The position numbers were made by a program, and so were the translations under genes. From Mucilaginibacter rigui (GTDB taxonomy: Bacteria > Bacteroidota > Bacteroidia > Sphingobacteriales > Sphingobacteriaceae), in the NCBI RefSeq assembly GCF_014773275.1, contig NZ_JACWMW010000002.1, positions 186,001 through 250,000 on the forward strand: a stretch of 64,000 bases of DNA. The letters run 5' to 3'. The first letter of the stretch is position 1. Each line of letters opens with the position of its first letter. This document shows, piece by piece, positions 61,184 to 64,000 of this stretch. The notes under the pieces were generated by a model. It saw only the letters and a list, made by a program, of their open reading frames with translations, was not told where the DNA came from and did not search any database.

Positions 61184-62512
61184 ATGACAAGCATAAACCA
61201 ACTATACCAACTATACCTGCAGCACCCTGTTATCAGTACAGATACCCGTAAAATTACACCCGGCAGCTTATTTTTTGCCCTTAAAGGCGATAAGTTTGAT
61301 GCCAACTCCTTTGCTCAAAAGGCTGTTGAAGCAGGTGCGGCTTACGCAATTATCGATAACCCGGAGTATGCAACAGGCGAAAGGTTTTTATTGGTTGATG
61401 ATGCGCTCACCTCTTTACAAGATCTGGCCAGGCACCATCGCAGCCAACTGGATATCCCGGTTATTGGCCTTACCGGCACAAACGGCAAAACCACAACCAA
61501 AGAACTGATCAACGCTGTATTATCGCAAAAATTTAAAACACTGGCCACGCAGGGCAACCTTAATAACCATATAGGCGTACCGCTCACTATCCTAACTATC
61601 GATAGTTCGCACCAAATGGCAGTGATAGAAATGGGCGCCAATCATCAAAAGGAAATTGCGCTGCTTTGCACCATTGCACAGCCTACCCATGGCCTTATTA
61701 CCAATGTCGGCAAAGCTCATTTAGAAGGTTTTGGCGGGGTTGAGGGCGTGAAGAAAGGCAAGGGCGAATTGTATGATTACTTGATATTGGGAAACCGGGT
61801 TGCCTTTATAAACAGCGATGATAAAACCTTATTGGAAATGCAAAAATCCAGGGGATTAAATAACGTAGTTTATTACGGCAAAAATGGCAACGCCGACAAT
61901 CTGGTTAGTGGCCGGCTGCTGGATAACTCGCCTTTCCTTGCTTTTAAATGGCACGACAGGAAAAGTTTATCACACAACGTAAAGTCGCAGCTTACCGGAT
62001 CTTACAACCTGGATAATATACTGGCGGCGACATGCATAGGTAGCTTTTTCGGATTGGATTCTGACGAGATAAACCAGGGTATTGAAGGCTATCAACCCAA
62101 AAACAACCGCTCGCAGATTACAAAAACCGCAACCAACACGCTCATCTGCGATTTTTACAACGCCAACCCCAGCAGCATGTTTGTAGCTATTGATAATATG
62201 GATAAAGTGCAGGCCGGCCATAAGGTGATGATACTGGGCGATATGTTCGAGATGGGGGCAGAATCGGCCGTGGAGCATACGGCGGTAATTGAAAAAGCCA
62301 TGAGCGCCAATGTAGACGAGCGCATTTTTATAGGCAAGGACTTCTCCAGTCAGCAAACCGAAATAAATAATACCAACCTGATTAATACTACATTTTACAT
62401 GACCGCCGAAGATGCTATCATCGGGCTAAAAACAAACCCGATAACCAATGCTACTATCCTGATTAAAGGATCGAGAGGTATGGCGCTGGAACGATTGGTG
62501 GATTTGTTTTAG
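61184..62512 (+). CDS. murF: UDP-N-acetylmuramoyl-tripeptide--D-alanyl-D-alanine ligase
   Basis: A 442-residue Mur ligase. VISTDTRKITPGSLFFALKG is the MurF N-terminal domain segment that binds UDP; ATP loop GLTGTNGKTTTKEL (about 98); NHIGVPLT and EMGANHQKEIA in the central domain; DFYNANPSSM in the C-terminal domain. It adds D-Ala-D-Ala to UDP-MurNAc-tripeptide, the last cytosolic step of precursor synthesis. It is 22 bp from recQ, an arrangement with no obvious functional meaning. Confidence 0.95.
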   Translation: MTSINQLYQLYLQHPVISTDTRKITPGSLFFALKGDKFDANSFAQKAVEAGAAYAIIDNPEYATGERFLLVDDALTSLQDLARHHRSQLDIPVIGLTGTNGKTTTKELINAVLSQKFKTLATQGNLNNHIGVPLTILTIDSSHQMAVIEMGANHQKEIALLCTIAQPTHGLITNVGKAHLEGFGGVEGVKKGKGELYDYLILGNRVAFINSDDKTLLEMQKSRGLNNVVYYGKNGNADNLVSGRLLDNSPFLAFKWHDRKSLSHNVKSQLTGSYNLDNILAATCIGSFFGLDSDEINQGIEGYQPKNNRSQITKTATNTLICDFYNANPSSMFVAIDNMDKVQAGHKVMILGDMFEMGAESAVEHTAVIEKAMSANVDERIFIGKDFSSQQTEINNTNLINTTFYMTAEDAIIGLKTNPITNATILIKGSRGMALERLVDLF

Positions 62513-62582
62513 GAAAGAAGTAAACAGTTCCCCTTCCTTGAGGCTCCTATGTAACCACAAGATTTAAATACTGGTAAGTAAT

Positions 62583-62646
62583 GACCCGTAGGGTCTACCG
62601 CTTTGTAGAAAATAGCAATCGTGAGTTGTGCCGCGTAGCGGCTACC
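62583..62646. repeat. Second family B palindrome pair
   Basis: GACCC-GTA-GGGTC (62583-62595), TACCGCTTTGTAG (62596-62608), 19 nt, then GTGCCGC-GTA-GCGGC-TACCC. It has the same order as 19290-19356 but with different, still complementary, stems. The remaining 230-bp region holds a CCCCTC-TCAA-GAGGGG hairpin (62731-62746) of a type commonly dispersed in this group. Confidence 0.75.
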
Positions 62647-62748
62647 CTTGGAGGGATGTGGCAGGATATGTGTACGGATAAGGGTGGGTTTCGTCGCCTT
62701 ACAATTACCGCTTCCATAACACACCCCTAACCCCTCTCAAGAGGGGAA

Positions 62749-63891
62749 CTATGAGGACAAAGCCAAATCCGCTACCTCTTCCCCTACCAAACTACCCATG
62801 GCTACGCCCATGCCGTTGCAGCGTACAGCGCAAAATATGTTAGGTTTCACCTGTTTTACTATGGGGCTTAATTCTTCACCAAAACCCATAATGCCACTCC
62901 ACCAGTAATCTATTTCGGTATTTTGCCCCGGTAAGATCATGTTATGCAGGTAATCGGTCAGTTTTTGTTTAACGGCGGCAGTGTGGCCAAATTCCGGGGT
63001 TTCTTCGGCAGTAAAATCAATATTACGGCCTCCGCCAAATAGCACCCTGCCGTTAATATTTCTGAAGTAATAATACCCGTCATTAAAATGGTAGGTACCA
63101 ATTATTTTTAGCCCTGGCACAGGTTTGGTAACCAGCACCTGCCCCCGTCCGGGAACAACCTCCAAAGCGGGGTATAGTTGCCTTGCAAAGGCGTTTGTGG
63201 CCATAATCACCCTCGCAGCTTTAAAGTTTCCCTGCGGGGATGTTAAACGCACCCCGTTATTATCATTGTGGATGTCTTTTATTTCGCACCCATTTAAAAC
63301 CAGTACATCTTTTTGGTAACATTTATTGAGCAACGTCCGCATCATTTTACCGGTATGTATCTGGCCCTCATAAGGGTTATAGATCATGTGGCTTACCCCA
63401 TTAAAGCCAAAATCTGCAATTTTAGCATCTGCAACTGCATAAATGTCATGTCCCTCAATAGCGGGTTTTAATAAGTTATTCAGGCGGCTGATATTTTCTA
63501 TGGCTTCATTCGCATACGCATCTTCGCTATGCATAAAAAGCTCATGGCCGCCGTGCTGATGATAGTCGATATTTTTATCGCCCAGATTTTGACGTAAGCG
63601 CTGCAATCCCCGCCATTTGTAATTGGCCAGGCGGGCAACCTCTTCGCCGGGCGTGTGTTTAAGGGCCTCCAATTGTTCAGAAACTGTGCCGAAACAGGCA
63701 AAACCTGCATTTTTTGTACTGGCCCCGCTGGGCAAAAAACCGCGCTCTAAAACCAGCACCTTCAAATTTGGCTCGCGGGTTTTTAAATGCAGGGCCGCAC
63801 TAAGGCCCACAATGCCGCTGCCTATGATGATTACATCTGCGTTATCAATAAAAGCGGTGCGCTCCCAGTAGGAAAAGTTCCCATTGTCCAT
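62749..63891 (-). CDS. FAD-dependent amine/amino acid oxidase (DAO family)
   Basis: A 380-residue flavoprotein. IIGSGIVGLSAALHL near residue 25 binds the ADP of FAD; VLERGFLPSGASTKNAGFAC follows as in the glycine oxidase/SoxA-like DAO family, and the C-terminal MGFGEELSPIVKQV and CNGMGVAMGSLVGEEVA segments complete the FAD site. Substrate may be a glycine or D-amino acid derivative. No partner gene is adjacent. The gene is the last complete one in the window. Confidence 0.87.
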   Translation of the reverse strand: MDNGNFSYWERTAFIDNADVIIIGSGIVGLSAALHLKTREPNLKVLVLERGFLPSGASTKNAGFACFGTVSEQLEALKHTPGEEVARLANYKWRGLQRLRQNLGDKNIDYHQHGGHELFMHSEDAYANEAIENISRLNNLLKPAIEGHDIYAVADAKIADFGFNGVSHMIYNPYEGQIHTGKMMRTLLNKCYQKDVLVLNGCEIKDIHNDNNGVRLTSPQGNFKAARVIMATNAFARQLYPALEVVPGRGQVLVTKPVPGLKIIGTYHFNDGYYYFRNINGRVLFGGGRNIDFTAEETPEFGHTAAVKQKLTDYLHNMILPGQNTEIDYWWSGIMGFGEELSPIVKQVKPNIFCAVRCNGMGVAMGSLVGEEVADLALSS

Positions 63892-63916
63892 TAAGTCAAA
63901 TTTAAAAAGTAAAAAA

Positions 63917-63951
63917 TCAAAAAAGTGAATATCGGCAGATTCATTTTTTGA
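63917..63951. repeat. AT-rich hairpin upstream of the DAO gene
   Basis: TCAAAAAAGTGAAT and ATTCATTTTTTGA pair around ATCGGCAG with one bulged base. It lies in the 109 bp at the window edge, which hold no gene. Confidence 0.35.
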
Positions 63952-64000
63952 CTTTTGAATTTTACCTTTTACTTAAACTGGAATGCTTTTTGAAATACCC

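Overview
The window looks like chromosomal DNA from a Bacteroidota species. Supporting signs are a SusC/SusD pair, TAnnTTTG -7 promoter elements, weak Shine-Dalgarno sites, many GH-family secreted enzymes, FtsX/PspC/PadR-type Bacteroidota operons and several families of extragenic palindromes. Protein character suggests Sphingobacteriaceae, probably Mucilaginibacter or a close relative; this genus call is an inference from remembered family resemblance, not from a search. No prophage, conjugative module, transposase, CRISPR array or rRNA operon is visible. One tRNA (Arg-CCT) is present.

Layout. 0.1-2.2 kb: rhodanese, two small membrane proteins and a secreted GH5 enzyme. 2.3-9.4 kb: a molybdenum and redox block holding modABC, a secreted SUOX-like protein without the usual Cys ligand, a secreted peroxiredoxin, a Met/Lys-rich exported peptide, an anti-sigma/ECF sigma pair, and a DUF1223 - cytochrome b - Tat-exported molybdoenzyme operon. 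9.4-15.7 kb: hydrolases, a pentapeptide-repeat protein, a TIM-barrel isomerase, a DEAD-box helicase and an OMPLA-like barrel. 15.8-26.5 kb: sugar oxidation and glycan enzymes (DUF1080, GMC oxidoreductase with its Tat small subunit, GH43, Gfo/Idh/MocA, GH20), an orphan LuxR-type regulator and repeats. 26.6-33.5 kb: a DoxX/SRPBCC/VOC cluster divergent from a GlxA-type regulator, then a hydrolase, a MORN-TPR protein, DinB, a palindromic repeat array and a gene remnant. 33.6-44 kb: a 608-residue protein with a toxin-like helical domain and propeller, rlmF, a MazG-like gene, CPBP protease, CbrC-like, tRNA-Arg, metG, LD-carboxypeptidase and DoxX. 44-50 kb: a DUF1735 - SusD - SusC operon. 50.4-56.4 kb: a PadR - PspC - small ORF - outer-membrane receptor operon, a five-unit tandem array and a GIY-YIG gene. 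56.4-63.9 kb: M14 peptidase, recQ, murF and a DAO-family oxidase.

The most interesting system is at 5.1-9.4 kb. Three transcription units (ECF sigma/anti-sigma, the Met/Lys-rich peptide, and DUF1223-cytochrome b-molybdoenzyme) share the same upstream signature, TGTAAGG(A/T), exactly 14 nt, then C(G/T)AC(T/G)AA. Together they resemble the hypochlorite defence of Azospira (ECF sigma SigF, anti-sigma NrsF, methionine-rich peptide MrpX, methionine sulfoxide reductase YedY1), but with a zinc-finger type soluble anti-sigma, a b561-like cytochrome in place of MsrQ and an extra DUF1223 protein. The modABC operon just upstream would supply molybdate for the enzyme. A second theme is periplasmic sugar oxidation around 15.8-24.3 kb. 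A third is repeat biology: three palindromic repeat families, one of which brackets a GIY-YIG endonuclease gene, and one whose tandem unit contains the 3' end of a receptor gene.
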